DNA of 64,000 nucleotides from contig JBBHKE010001852.1 of assembly GCA_037447655.1 (NCBI GenBank), positions 96,001 through 160,000 of the forward strand. The letters run 5' to 3'. Each line of letters opens with the position of its first letter. Position 1 is the stretch's first letter. The stretch is from Zygnema cylindricum (Eukaryota; Streptophyta; Zygnematophyceae; Zygnematales; Zygnemataceae). A model generated the notes under the pieces. The model made no database searches. It saw nothing but the letters and a program-made list of their open reading frames with translations, and was not told the DNA's origin. Of the stretch, positions 49,081-60,887 are shown piece by piece. A program made the translations under genes and the position numbers.

Positions 49081-51452
49081 CTTGTAACACTTGGCATAAT
49101 CAACCACCCTAACATCCTCGTCTATTGCTCACTGAAATATGGCCATGGCATCCCAACCTAAAATATTTGGCGTGAAGTCATTTAACTCAAAACACAATCC
49201 TTTTCTAACTTTGGGCTCTAAAAAATTGTCGTCCCCACAAAAAAATACCTCAAGGAGACTCGCCAACGAGCCAAATCCATTCTTTTACGCCCTCTTTCGT
49301 CCGAGGTATTTTGTTGGAAATACTGCATGTCCTACATTCGGCAATTCTCTCCTTGTGTGAATTCTTTCATCTTCGTTTCGGCTTTGCTTTTCTTTTGTTT
49401 CAATGTAGTCAACACTTTTGTGAACATTACTCTAGTGAATCCTCCTTGAGTGAGTCCTATCATTTTCATTTTCGGTTTTCTTTTTCTTTTATTTTGATGT
49501 TCACATGCGATTTACAATCGCGAAAGGTTTGATATCACACAACTTGTCGGTCAAGCGGCTTGACACACTTAATTGGTGCCACGTGATGTCGGTTGGTGTT
49601 AGGTTCCTATACCTGCAAATATTATATAAACATTTTTTGTTTTTTGGATGGCGGTCAAGATATTTAGTTGATTCGTGGTTGGTTGGACTACTTCCTCTGT
49701 ACATGTGGTCGATGCTGGTTCGAGAGGAGGAGACGCGAGAGCCTTCCACCTTCTATTAACGACCTTTTATCATGAGCGGTTTCCTTTAGATTTGCATACG
49801 AGTTGCATCTTTCGCAAGCTTCCATTGTTTTTTGATCTCCTACACATGAATTGTTCTTAAAGCAAATATTGTATTAGTCTAGGGTTTACATTAGTGTTAT
49901 TGATTCTAGGTCACTTCCAAATGACATGGCTGATTTGGATCGAAAGAACAAACGTTAAGAAAGAAACACTTAACTGTTGTTAACTTAATTTTGTTGCCAG
50001 GTGAAAAAAAAAAGGTCGCATAATTAGTGTTATTTAACGATAATGACGATTAATGGTGTACTACGTGTGGGCCGAACTTTTCCCCGGCATCTCCACCGAG
50101 CATGGCTCCCTTCTAGAGAACTTAGTTAGGTTAGGTGTTGGAGACTGGTGGGTTTATATTTATTTAGTTTCGGTAGAAATGTTTGACATTGTTGTTCAGA
50201 TTCTGTCTTTACGTACTGTTTCAATTGCATTTTCTGTTTGTCCTTTTGCTTGTTGTTTGTTTTCCACGGTATCCTCTGTTTTTGTCAGTTTGTTCGTGTA
50301 TAGAATTCCCACTTTCATGTTTCCTTCTATTCCGTGCTTTTATATCAGTGTTTGACTATCACAATATTTTTATCTTTTTTAGTTGAGATTAAAACACTTT
50401 TGTACTGGACCAATCTCTGAAGCTTTTTATCCTCGAATTGACCATTGGTACTACCTTAGGCTGATTCGATAACCTCCCTCGATCCATGGAAGTGAAACAC
50501 ACATGAGATATGCCCTAATGGCCATTTTGTTTTATTCTTCCTTATACTCCTTCCTAGTGAACCCCTTAGTAATAAAACTTATTTTCCGAGCTTAATGTAT
50601 GAGCCGGTCTAAAACGCTTAAGCCGTCCTGTTTCCAAAACCTCCTACGATTGGTTACAGAGTTTCTGGAAGCGAAACACACATGGGATATTCCTTAATGG
50701 TCATAGGCTTATGCCTCCATATACTCCTGTCTAGTGAAACCTTTAGTTAGACTTATATTTATAGCTTTATGTATTTATCGGTTTAAATTGCTGTAAATGT
50801 AAGTCAGTTTACAAACCTCCCTCCTATTGGTTACATTATACTCCTCCCTAATGAACCCTTTCATAAAACTTATTTCGAGCTTAATGTATTTATCGGTTTA
50901 AAACGCTTAAATGTAATATCCGGTTTACAAAATGTTCTCCGATTGGTTACATAGTTTCTGGACGCAAAATCTCAACAGTCTCCCTTTATCATAGTTAAAA
51001 CAAATTTCCTTGCAGCTCCACTAGAAAAGTGGAATTTTCTTGAGACTGCCCAAAAACCATTTTATGAACCTCGATAACATATACAGGATTGCAGTTGATT
51101 TAAAGATCAACTGTTACAGAAGACGAGCTTAAACCGGGAATATCTTAAGCAATTCCAATCGACTAACATTTGGAAGTAGATTCAATTTCATAAAGCAAAA
51201 GTTGTATACCAATAATCAATAATCAATTCGTTAAATCATTTAAAAACTTACATCACTATATTCAACCCCGACCGTTTTTACTACCACGTACCGTTAAATC
51301 ATAAACACACGAGCTTTTACCCATCCATCCTTTTCTCTTCATTTCTGTACTCTCCTCTTCTGTTCTCCTCCCTTTCTCTTCCTTTTCTTTTCCTTTCCTC
51401 TTCCCCCCTTTCCGCTCGTGTTTCCGTTCTAATTTGTTTGTTTGTGTTTTTT
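49081..51452. other. Intergenic, between copia element and cyclophilin gene 3' end
   Basis: Holds a family-2 element (about 49905-50066) and degenerate tandem repeats (50465-50960). No gene is supported. Confidence 0.5.
50465..50960. repeat. Degenerate tandem repeat, three copies
   Basis: Blocks 'actcctccctaatgaaccc', 'ataaaacttatttcgagctt', 'aatgtatttatcggtttaaa' and 'ccgattggttacatagtttc' recur with a period of about 150-190 bp. Confidence 0.6.
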
Positions 51453-54400
51453 TTAACTCTTCCATCTCTTCACCATAAAGTCCAACGGCTCCTCAAACTC
51501 TCTCACCTCTATAGTATCCCAAGTCACGGCTTTCGTGGGTCGATTCGCCAATCGATCGGCTACTTTCATATCTTCTGCGACGACTTCACCAAAAACAGTG
51601 TGACCGTGACCCCATTCGGGATGATCTCCAAGACTAATGAAAAAATCCGGTCCTTTGTCGATAAGGCAGACATGTCCTCGTTTCACAATAGGTGCACTCT
51701 CCAACTCAATAGCTTTAAACGGAACTCCGTCGGCATGGAACGTGCCTTGCAATAAAGCATACGGAGGTCCAGGCGGATGCTGTAGAACGAAAGAAAACAA
51801 AAAAAGAGGGGAAAATGACATAAGTTAAATAAATAACACCTTCAAATGGAAAATACGCAACACTACTGAATAGAATAGTTACCACATGATGTTGAAACGA
51901 GCCCTTCTGCCGTTTCCTTTTGAGAAACAAAGGCTGGATGCATTAAAGGTAGAAAGCTGTTCCAGGGAAACAAAAAAACAGTGACAACTAATAAACAAAG
52001 AGTAACGATTAATAAACAAACAAAAAGTGACAATTGGTAACAAGCAGTAACGATTAGACTAAACCTAATCTCAACAAGAGCCACAGTCGCCAGCTAGTAA
52101 GTATGTTTTTACTGCAAATAACTTAATCACCATCCTTGAATATCCTTTCAGAGTTTATGTCTAATCGAGGATTCAGCATTAAGACAATAATAAAATGTAT
52201 TAGTGTCAAGGAATTGCTACCGTGGGGTTTATATTAATGTTTTTAAATTCTAATTCAGTTCCGAATGAGGTAGCTGGTTTTGAACCGTCTAAAGAATTAG
52301 GGTCAAGAAAAATACAGTTAGTGCCATTGGCCAATTTCAGGTCCAAAGGGTAAAATTTAATGGCACCGAGTCCTAATGTCAGGTTACATGAACAAATAAT
52401 GTTAGCATAATGGGAAAAAGATTACTGTCATCAACACGCCAAGTTTAACAAAGTGGGACCGAAATGATGTCATAAAAATGAGCACTAATGACTTCATAAA
52501 TTCTTTCACTTCAAGACGAAGACATTGGTCAATGGAGTAATCGAATTCACACTGATTACATTGTGAAGTCAACAATCCAGTATTTAGAATTAATCTGGCC
52601 AAAAAAAAGCTTTCCTGTGAGACTATCATAGACTTCACATTGCCTACAGAAAAACGGTTGTTGCAGAACGAACACCGCCCACAATAAAATCTTAAAAATG
52701 TAGAAGAAAAACACTTCACAAAAAGATGCAATAAAAATTGTATTTTTATTGCAAAATTGAACGGAGTTCACACCAGTATATCGCAATACAGCGTCGGTTT
52801 AAAGTCAAAACCCAGAGCATGTCGACATGTTAAAAAAAACAGGAAGAAGAAACTTGGGTATGTCACTATACCGACACACTACGAATATCATTTTGAACCT
52901 CAAAAGTCTATGGCCGGGCTGTTGTTGACAAGGATTCAAACATATTTTTACCAGATGTTTTCAGCCCAACAAGAGGAGCATTGGCGCTAAAAATGTTGTT
53001 CATGTTACATTTCTTTAGTAAACCATAGAATACTCGCAAAAAAAATGGGATATTCAAAAATTTATTCGAATGAATGCCTAATATTTGATATTTTTTTGCA
53101 ACTGGGTGGTAAGGGGACAATCTTATTTTTAAGCTCAAGTTGGCATTCACGAATTCCACAAACTCAAAAGTATAAAGGTTTTTTCTACCAGACCAAATGA
53201 CATTTGTGGATTAGCACCAAAAAAAGTGGCACCCACGGATTTTGGGGGAAGTAAAATTTGACATCCTTGGACTTCACAGAAAGCAAAACGACCATGGATT
53301 TTGTGGGCAAAAAATTGGAAAACTCATTTTGTTTTGCTGAATATTTTCTGCAAATGGTCTATTGCCTCACTGAATGTTCGGAGGGATGAATATTTGAATA
53401 ACGGATATAGTGACAGTATGTTAAACAGAAAACAACAACTTTAGCCACATTGGATGAATCACCATTAAATCCAGTGGAAGAGAAGTCAAGGCATTTAGTC
53501 ATTTTAAAGAAAAACTATTCACAGTCGATAGTCAACGTAAATCCTACGAACTTGAAGTATCCAACTGTTTACAAACTTCCTCAAAACCTACTTAATTTCA
53601 ATCAAAAATTCACCCAACAGAAGGCCAAATTTGATGTGACGCAGAAAGGTGAACTTTCAGGTTTTAAAGCTTTGAGTTTCCATCATCTCGTAAGATTGGT
53701 CAGGATTAAAAACGTGTACAGATAGGAAATTGGAATATACAACAATCTCGGCCATCGGCTTTGAGATTATGAACCATTGTATTCAGGCTTAATGGCGAAT
53801 AATCGATAAAAAAATCAGAGTTACAATACAGTTTGTAGCTTCTGATAAAAACAGAAACATGCAAAGACAAGGAATTTTCTGCATCCACCCGTCTACTGAT
53901 AAAATTTAAAAGCTTGTATAAACTCACGTAAAACCAAGATTAAGCTTTACCAGTGTTTACCATACACTTATTTGATCCTCATCGCTAAGCACCAGTCCTA
54001 TTTTGAACCTGATTGCAATGCTTGCTTTTGTATTTCTTCTGTTGTGTGACTGTAAAATGGGAACGAAGTATAGGAAGCTCCAACCAGAATCTTTTAAAAT
54101 CTGGGTTTCAAATTTACTGAGCAAGACATTGTTCTTTTCTACCTTTTTCCACTTAGGCTCAAGGTATGTTTTTCTGCATTGTTGTGGACTAAGGTGGATT
54201 TCCTTTGTGTATTTACAGACAAGGAGGACATTTCTGTGTACATTTTGTACAAAGGTATTTTCTGTCTTTTGACTGCGGATAAGCTTTGCTTGTACTATTT
54301 GCGAAGTCATAAACCCTCCAAAAGTGAAATCTAGCAGTTCAATTCCCTCCTATATTTGGTCTAAACCACCTCTGGACATTACGAGTTTGCTCTTAGGAAG

Positions 54401-57400
54401 CCAATACAACACACTACCCATCGCTATTTTAGTTGATCAGTAATTCGAGTAAGTGTTTTTAAATCAAAAATCATAAATTAATGTTAGCAAAACTATTTAG
54501 GTGAGTGGCATATAATGAGCCACATTGCAATACATGTCAAAACATATGGGAGTTGGGATTTTCTCTATACAGCTCATCACAATGAATATGGGTTTGAAAT
54601 TTGTATTGGCACAATCTTAGTATGCCTCACATTAATTCAGTAGGTGGTGTGGTTTTTTTCCCATTGTAATACTTGTATACTGAGAATAGATATGGAAAGG
54701 TCTAGAAGGAATGGGGAACAGAGGAGGGAGAGCGTTTGAGTAAAAGAAGGGATATGACACATTGTAAACTCACCGAAGGAATTCTTTTTCCCTGGCTATC
54801 CCATCCAGATCCGAGTCCCTCCCCTCTATAAAACTGACATCCCGCACAATGGCGAAGCGCCAGTACTTCACGAATATACCCCACTGTCACAGGAGCCCAA
54901 TTTGGTTTAAGCTGCACAAACAGACAAAAAAAACAGACAAGAAAAGGACAAGAAAGTGGACCACCGGTTATTTCAATTTAGAAGACCGACAGAAAGTGGA
55001 GCACCAGTTATTTCAACTGAGGAGGACCGATGAGAAATTGAAGCACCGGTTACTTCAAGTTAGAAGGTTGTTGCTCTATCTCCAACGGAGATAAGAATGC
55101 TGTTTGAGTTTGTAGATAAAATTTTGTTCCCCTTAACCTAAAGAGTGTGTTTGACTCCTGTGCCATATTAAGTTTCCTCCTATATTTTATTAGAAATTTG
55201 AATTTACCTTTAATACTTCACTTGTCCTGTTTCACCAAAGAAATGTGGAAGAAGTGAAGTAGGTTTAAGAAATATAATGCCAAATGAGCGATTGTTTGGC
55301 TAGCTACTCACTGGAGTATTTGTGCTAAAGAAAAATAATAAATAAATTAAGAAATAAGAGATGTTAGCAAGGGCGGCTCATCTCCTTCAGATAAGAAAGA
55401 AAAGTGTAAGAAGAAAAAGAAGACAGTTAAGAAAGTTATTGGGAGATAGTTATTGCAAAAGTCCGTTTCTTACAAAGACGCACAAGCTGTCATTACTGGC
55501 TCGTAATCTCAGTAATCGTGCAGGATATCATGCGATTTTGTACATTTTTCTGTATGATTTCCCTAATTACTGGCGAGTAACTCCAGTATTCGCGTACGTG
55601 TAATTACCCGAAGTGCATATTATTGTGACAGCTTGTTAGATAAATTTTTGGTTATTATGAAAACTCGTGACAGGTTTTGAATTCAGTTGTTCGTCTTTTC
55701 ATAAATGATGTTTACGTCACAACAGCCTATGTCCCATATTTGTGACAGAAAGGTATTTATTACCTTCTTGTAATTGCTTATCAATCTTCCTGTATTAGAA
55801 GCTAACTCTTTTCTCCTCATGGGACCAAAAATACTCTTTAACCAACAAAAATTTCATTCGCCAAGATACATTGTGAAAAGGAGATTTCAATTCATTTTGG
55901 ACGTGTGTTAATCCAAAATTCTACCTTCACCAACATTAGAACCCTAACCAGAAAAAAAAAAAAAACCACGAAACTCTAAGCCAAGCTTCCCTTTTTTAAT
56001 TCCCTATCCAAAGCTCAAAAAAAGAAAAAGGGGGAAAAAGAAAGAAGGTATGCCCTCACCCGTATCCGAATAGATCCCTCACTTGTCTCCAAGACAATAA
56101 TTCCCTGTTTACCCAAAAAGCAGAAGAAGAGTGAGACTGCAAACCCTAAAAAAAAAGTAGAAATTAGGGCATTTAGTCTGACACTCTTCTAAAATGTAAT
56201 TAAATGTTTAATTGAATTTATTACCTCTTACATTGATACTGCTCCAATTGTTCTGCTTACATGTACCTGCAATAGTCATACTGGAGGGAGAGAGGAAGAG
56301 AGAGGGAAAGTGCGGGACAGCTGTAAGAGTGAGAGAGGGAGAGAGGGAGAGAAGGAAAAAGTGAGAGAGAGTGAGAGGGGGAGAGGGAGGGAGAGAGAGA
56401 GAGGGGAAGAGGGAAAGAGGGAGAGGAGAAAACACTTTATCCTTTCGCTTCCTCTTTTGAATATCCCGTTTACCTGGTTGTGGGGATGAATGATCCCAGA
56501 CGTCCATCCTGAGTTCACAGAAGTAGTGTGGATTTCGGGTTTAAGGACATCCTCTTGCTTCTTCAGCCAACACTGCCAAAAAGAACACAAAGAAAAAGAA
56601 AAAGACGACGGTGAATGTCACAAAACTGGGAAAAAGAACACAATAAAAGAGAAAGAAGGCGGTGAAGGTCACAATACTGGAAAAAAAAAACACAAAATAA
56701 AAGAGAAAGGATGACAGTGAAGGTACCAAAAAACTGCAACAAAGGAATGATTTAATAAACACTCTCAAGGAGTTCCACTTTCCCACCCGGAGTTCTGAAG
56801 AGCTAGCACTGAACCAGACGAACTAAGAGACGAAAAACCAACAAGAATTCCTGAGTAACCCTACAAGCCTCGCAAACCCTATTTTTCCTAAGAAAACCTA
56901 AGAAACCCCAATAAACTCCATAGAGACCGCCAAAAAAAATGACCCAAAAAAAACGGTTAAAATGATCCTGCAAGCACTTAAGTATGCACGATTCACACAG
57001 AGTGGAAAAAGTGATACCGTACTATAGACTTATATTCCCACAACATAAAAACTCTTAAAAATACAGCCCACTATATATTACCACAAATACAGCCCACTGT
57101 ATAGTACCACAAATTCAGCCCACTACAGAGTACCACAAGATCTGACAAACACTATCAACTCCCCCTCTCCATCTCTCCGTCTTTATTTCTTTCTAACCCT
57201 TTTTCTCTCCTTTTCCGACTCTTTTGACCCACTTGATTGTGAGCTATCGACTCCCTCTCGCCCTTTCTCCGTCTTCCTTCTAAATCTCCTTTTCCGACTC
57301 TCTTCTCCTCTCAACTTTTCCACCTGCTTGTGGGCTACCGACTCTCCCTCTCCCTGTCCCTCTCTTTCTTCTACCCTCTTCCCACTCCTTTTTCGACTCC

Positions 57401-59186
57401 CCTCTCTCACTCTCTCTCTCACTTCCAACCAGCTCGTGGGCCATCAACTCTCCCTCTCCCTGTCCCTGTCCCTGTCCTTTTCTCTACCCTCTTCCCTCTC
57501 CTCCTTTCAACTCTCTTTTCTCTCTCTGTCTCTCTTTTCTCACCTGCTTGTGGGCTGACCCACAGAGCTCCTTATCTCCACAGTAGACCCACGAATTACA
57601 CACACAGTCTTCTCTCCCAGCAGGACAGAGAGTTCTGTGAGCCCGTATGAAAAGCCCCATAAGTGTGGAATAATTAGAGGGAGAGGGAGAGGGAACCCCA
57701 AAACCCAAATTTATTAACTAGTTGCATAATAAAATTAAGTTGAAATTGAATCTTCTTCTCTGTCCAAGACCATTTCATGCAAGCTCTTCTATGCTCCATT
57801 GAGTCGAATTCGTATTCTCCAAAGTACACTGCCCATCGCTACCAAGGTTAATCACTCTAATTTGAGTGCCTGGTTTTTTTCCTCCCAATCATAAATTAGT
57901 GGTAATAACATTGTTTAGTTAAGTGGCCAACAATAAGCCACACAACAAAACATAATTTAGTGTTGTTAATCCTAACAAAGTAGTACCACTGATAATTCAC
58001 TAACTCTAATAGCGATGGGGGGTGTAGCACACTGCTATTAGTGTTAATGACACTACTTTGGTCCCGGTTTTTGACCCCATAAATTATAAAATAGTGTTAA
58101 TGACATTAATTAAGGGAGTGGATTGCAAATCGCCACGTCTCACCACATTAAATTAGTGTAATACATTCTAATTCCGACTTTACACAAATAATTCCTTCAC
58201 ACTTATAATTCGTTTACACCAATATTTCCTTTACATCAATAATTTTTTTCCACCAACAATTCCTTTACAACAATTATTCCTTTACACTAATAATTGCTGT
58301 ACGTTACTACACCGCTCATCACTATTAGAGTTAATAAAACTGATTCCATTGCAACATTTTTCGCCGAAAATCATACAACAAGGGAGTGGACTACATCCGC
58401 CATGTTTCCCCAAACTAAATTAGTAATATACATTCTACTTTCGCATTTGCACTAATAATTCCTCTACACTCACACTAATAGCGATGGGCAGTGTAGCTAC
58501 CTGCATTGGGTGCAGCATTCCTCTGGAGTGTCTACCAGATTGGTGGAGCCCCACTTCACTGAATCGCCCCACAGTTCCATGTGATAAATACCTCGACAAA
58601 AGTCAGGTTCCTCTCCCGGTCCGGCAATACCAACATCCTGCAAACAGCAACAAATTACAGTCATATTTCCCCCATCTTCCAAACAGCCCTTTTGCAATTA
58701 CTTATGCAAAACCCTTTTCGTCGTGCTTTTATTTTATAAGAACATATTCTTTGTGCAATCCTTTTACCAGCATTGCAACTTCTTCAAAGAGAGGCAGCAT
58801 TGTCTTTGCAGCTTCCTTAAGACTTCCTCGCGCAGCATATTCCACAGGAATTCCCTAGAGCAATTCTAGAGAGCAAGAGGTAAAGGAACTCCATATCCCT
58901 TGACTTCTTTTCAAACACTGTGATTTGTAAATCCAAAATGACTATTCATTTTTCAGATCGTGAGCAATTCTCCCATTTAAAGACATCAAACTGTTATTAA
59001 CTTTCAAAATTTTACTTCAAATCCTAATAGGAAGAGAGTGAGGGAGGGAGGCAAGTGGACAGAGAAAGGGGGGGAGAAAGAGAGAGACAAACAAGTGAAA
59101 ACACAGGACCACGAACGAATGACAAAAAAAAGGGAAAGACATATACATGAGGCAGAAGAAGAGGGAGAGGGAAGGAGAGCGAGCGA

Positions 59187-59223
<37 letters not shown>

Positions 59224-59764
59224 GGCGGGGGAGAGAGAACGCAAGAGAGGGAGAGAGAGAGCCACACTGACCGACAGAGGAACAAAAGGGCAAACAAACT
59301 CAGACAGACAGATCAAACAGACAAAACAGATGAAACCAAAGTGAGGAATCGAGACAGAAGGGCAGCAATGGAGACAGGAGAGACAGAAAAAAAAAAAGGA
59401 GAGACACAAAACGGAAGACAAAAGAACGGATTCATCAAAGTAGTTTCGCATTGTCCCTTGTCACATGTCCGTTACTAGATATCACTTGTTTTCTCTTTTA
59501 TTTCAGCCTCTTAGACTTCAATCAATGTAAATTTGTAATCACCTGACAGACTTGTAAATCATAAGTTTTGCAACATACCTCCGTGGCAGGTAGGACGGAT
59601 ACATCTGACTGCACCTCCTCGGGAGAGCTGTAGATGGCTCTCACAGTGGTGTAAGTTGCAGCAAATGCAACCACAGCCAATAGCGTCAACAGCAGGCACG
59701 TGCCAAGGGCGCTCTCGCCCAAACGTTTGGATTCCGCACGCGGGCGGAGAGCGCCAGAACGCAT
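51453..59764 (-). CDS. Membrane-anchored cyclophilin-like protein (peptidyl-prolyl isomerase family), complete
   Basis: Nine minus-strand exons: 59579-59764, 58768-58854, 58501-58637, 57544-57634, 56474-56572, 56232-56255, 56060-56104, 54774-54911 and 51453-51779 (stop at 51453). All are GT-AG with agreeing phases, about 377 residues. The start is the ATG at 59764. Residues about 20-42 form one hydrophobic anchor (CLLLTLLAVVAFAATYTTV). Residues about 92-180 are Cys-rich (CRGIYHMELWGDSVKWG, EECCTQC, CNSWVYCGDKELCGSAHKQ, CWLKKQ), a PAN/apple-like module. Residues about 209-375 are cyclophilin-like. Residues matching the cyclophilin A active site are kept: Arg in QFYRGEG, Gln in ALLQGTF, Phe in DFFISL, His in GHTVFGEV. 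Likely a secretory-pathway or Golgi type II membrane protein; location is inference. Exon 6 is a micro-exon with NAGNAG choice (24 or 21 nt). Confidence 0.88.
52236..52380. repeat. Family-2 dispersed element in cyclophilin intron 8
   Basis: Carries 'ctaattcagttccgaatgag', 'gaaccgtctaaagaattag' and 'gtcaagaaaaat', matching 25741, 34735 and 49905. Confidence 0.6.
52440..54290. pseudogene. Possible decayed C2H2 zinc-finger array inside cyclophilin intron 8
   Basis: On the minus strand near 52500-52600, CNQCEFDYSIDQCLRLEVKE has the Cys-x2-Cys-x12 spacing of a C2H2 finger with both His replaced, preceded by NTGLLTSQ where a TGEKP linker would sit. A second finger-like FFCRQC lies upstream in a shifted frame. 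On the plus strand near 54215-54260, TRRTFLCTFCTKVFS resembles another finger start. Stops and frame changes separate them. Weak evidence. Confidence 0.25.
54295..57420. repeat. Segmental duplication, copy 1
   Basis: Direct repeat of 60888-64000, almost identical over about 3.1 kb with scattered single-base changes and small indels. It contains cyclophilin exons 5-8, introns and the beginning of the exon 4 donor array. The left junction lies at 'ctatttgcgaagtca' in intron 8. Confidence 0.95.
56576..56740. repeat. Minisatellite with different copy number in the two duplicates
   Basis: Units of about 50 bp ('aacacaaaataaaagagaaa', then 'gacggtgaatgtcacaaaac'). Copy 1 has about three units; the matching region of copy 2 (63208-63310) has about two. 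Confidence 0.65.
57230..57566 (-). repeat. Four copies of the cyclophilin exon 4 3' edge plus donor
   Basis: The real junction near 57544 reads GCCCACAAGCAG/GTGAGA on the minus strand (residues SAHKQ). Imperfect copies lie near 57427, 57322 and 57232 ('gcccacaagcaggtgg', 'gcccacgagctggttgg', 'gctcacaatcaagtggg'). Pyrimidine-rich plus-strand sequence separates them, and the period is about 100 bp. Confidence 0.8.
57825..58026. mobile_element. Family-1 MITE in cyclophilin intron 3
   Basis: Left end 'tacactgcccatcgctacca', right end 'ctaatagcgatggggggtgt', interior 'gtggccaacaataagccaca'. Confidence 0.75.
58027..58297. mobile_element. Partial family-1 MITE between two intact copies
   Basis: Begins 'gcacactgctattagtgtta', holds 'aaatcgccacgtctcaccac' and a run of 'aataattcctttacac' units, and lacks a clear right end. 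Confidence 0.55.
58298..58495. mobile_element. Family-1 MITE abutting the cyclophilin exon 3 donor
   Basis: Left end 'tacaccgctcatcactatta', right end 'ctaatagcgatgggcagtgt'. On the coding strand the element starts about 5 nt after the exon 3 junction at 58501 (CAATGCAG/gtagc). Confidence 0.75.
59035..59260. repeat. GA-rich simple repeat in cyclophilin intron 1
   Basis: Near-continuous purine on the plus strand with (GA)n at 59190-59225. Long ORFs on both strands are artefacts. Confidence 0.75.
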
Positions 59765-60887
59765 ACTGCTGCCACGTGGCGCGACTACTTCACGTTACCA
59801 AGCGGATGAGAAGGATTCGGTAGAAAATTGCGTCGGAGAGCGTTGGAAGAAAGAAAGAAAAACCTAAAAAGGGTTGTTGCAGGAAAAACTTTTTGGAAAG
59901 AGAGCCTAAAGAGACCAACAGGGAGAGTCTACCGATAAGGTACGGTTTGGTAGAAAACTGTACTTGACGGTAGAAATGTGAAGAAATGTGAAGAAATGGG
60001 AATTTTTAGTGTTGTGTATCAACTGGAATCGCAAACATGCATCGCGATTTTATGAATCGTCAGACATAGGAGTGAAAGGTCGATTGCCGACAAATATCGA
60101 CATCCTGGTGACTGACGCTGGCTGACCGATAAGTGTAAGGGCGGTTACACATGCTGAAAATTCATCAGTTTTCACGCGTGCAAACTCCACATCGCACGCG
60201 TGAACAACGATGCAGCCGTACAGCTGTTTTCGGCAGACCTGCCCCCTCCGCCAACCAGCATCGAGTAAACTATCATGTTTGGCATTCTGGGGCTGCCGCT
60301 GTTTCTATGAACGAAACAGTGGGGTTACAGTCCACCGTGTTTTGTTTGCCACTTAAAACATCTTTTCTCCGTACACAATGTCGACCTGTAGATTTGACGG
60401 TTACGATTGAAATCTAAGATTCTCAATGGTCTCTAATCAGAAAGTAGACAGGTGTGCACGGTGAAAAAATGTTTTCATGTGGCGGAAAAAAATATTAACA
60501 CTGCTAGCGATACATGATATATTGTACTTACCTGTACCACCTGGATGATATAGACAAGTGTCACGCTGGAAAACCAATGAAACCTTTTTAGTTTTACACG
60601 TTCGTGGAGTCCATGTACCTTCGGAACAGGGTGGAATCGAATCCACAAAAATCTAACAAAATCTTTGCCGGAAAATAAGTAAATAACCTTGTCAGACTCC
60701 TTTTCCCTTCTGTTCACCGTTGTGGTTTGCCACGCTTACTCTTAGACTCTTGCGGGAGAGGAGGAGAGTACGATCGTACAAGGCCTGGTAGCAACAGTTT
60801 GTTCAGTGACATACTGTACTGTACACCGCCAATCGTTATTAGCGTGTAAGTTTTTTTAGCGTATAAAAATAATTACCGTGGTGTACG
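59765..60887. other. Cyclophilin 5' flank and spacer to the duplicate
   Basis: The promoter should lie just above 59764. A short stretch near 60008-60130 has the 'agtgttgtgtatca' end and 'gattgccgacaaatatcg' of the element family at 31656. A fragment of the 'tgtgcacggtgaaaaa' family lies at 60405-60500. No copy of cyclophilin exon 9 is present here. Confidence 0.55.

Noticed and set aside
54849-55094. 81-residue plus-strand ORF, repeated at 61446-61691
   Set aside because: Its first part is the antisense of cyclophilin exon 8 and the rest is intron; its presence in both copies only reflects the segmental duplication.
59017-59478. ORFs of about 145 residues on both strands
   Set aside because: They read through the GA-rich repeat in cyclophilin intron 1.
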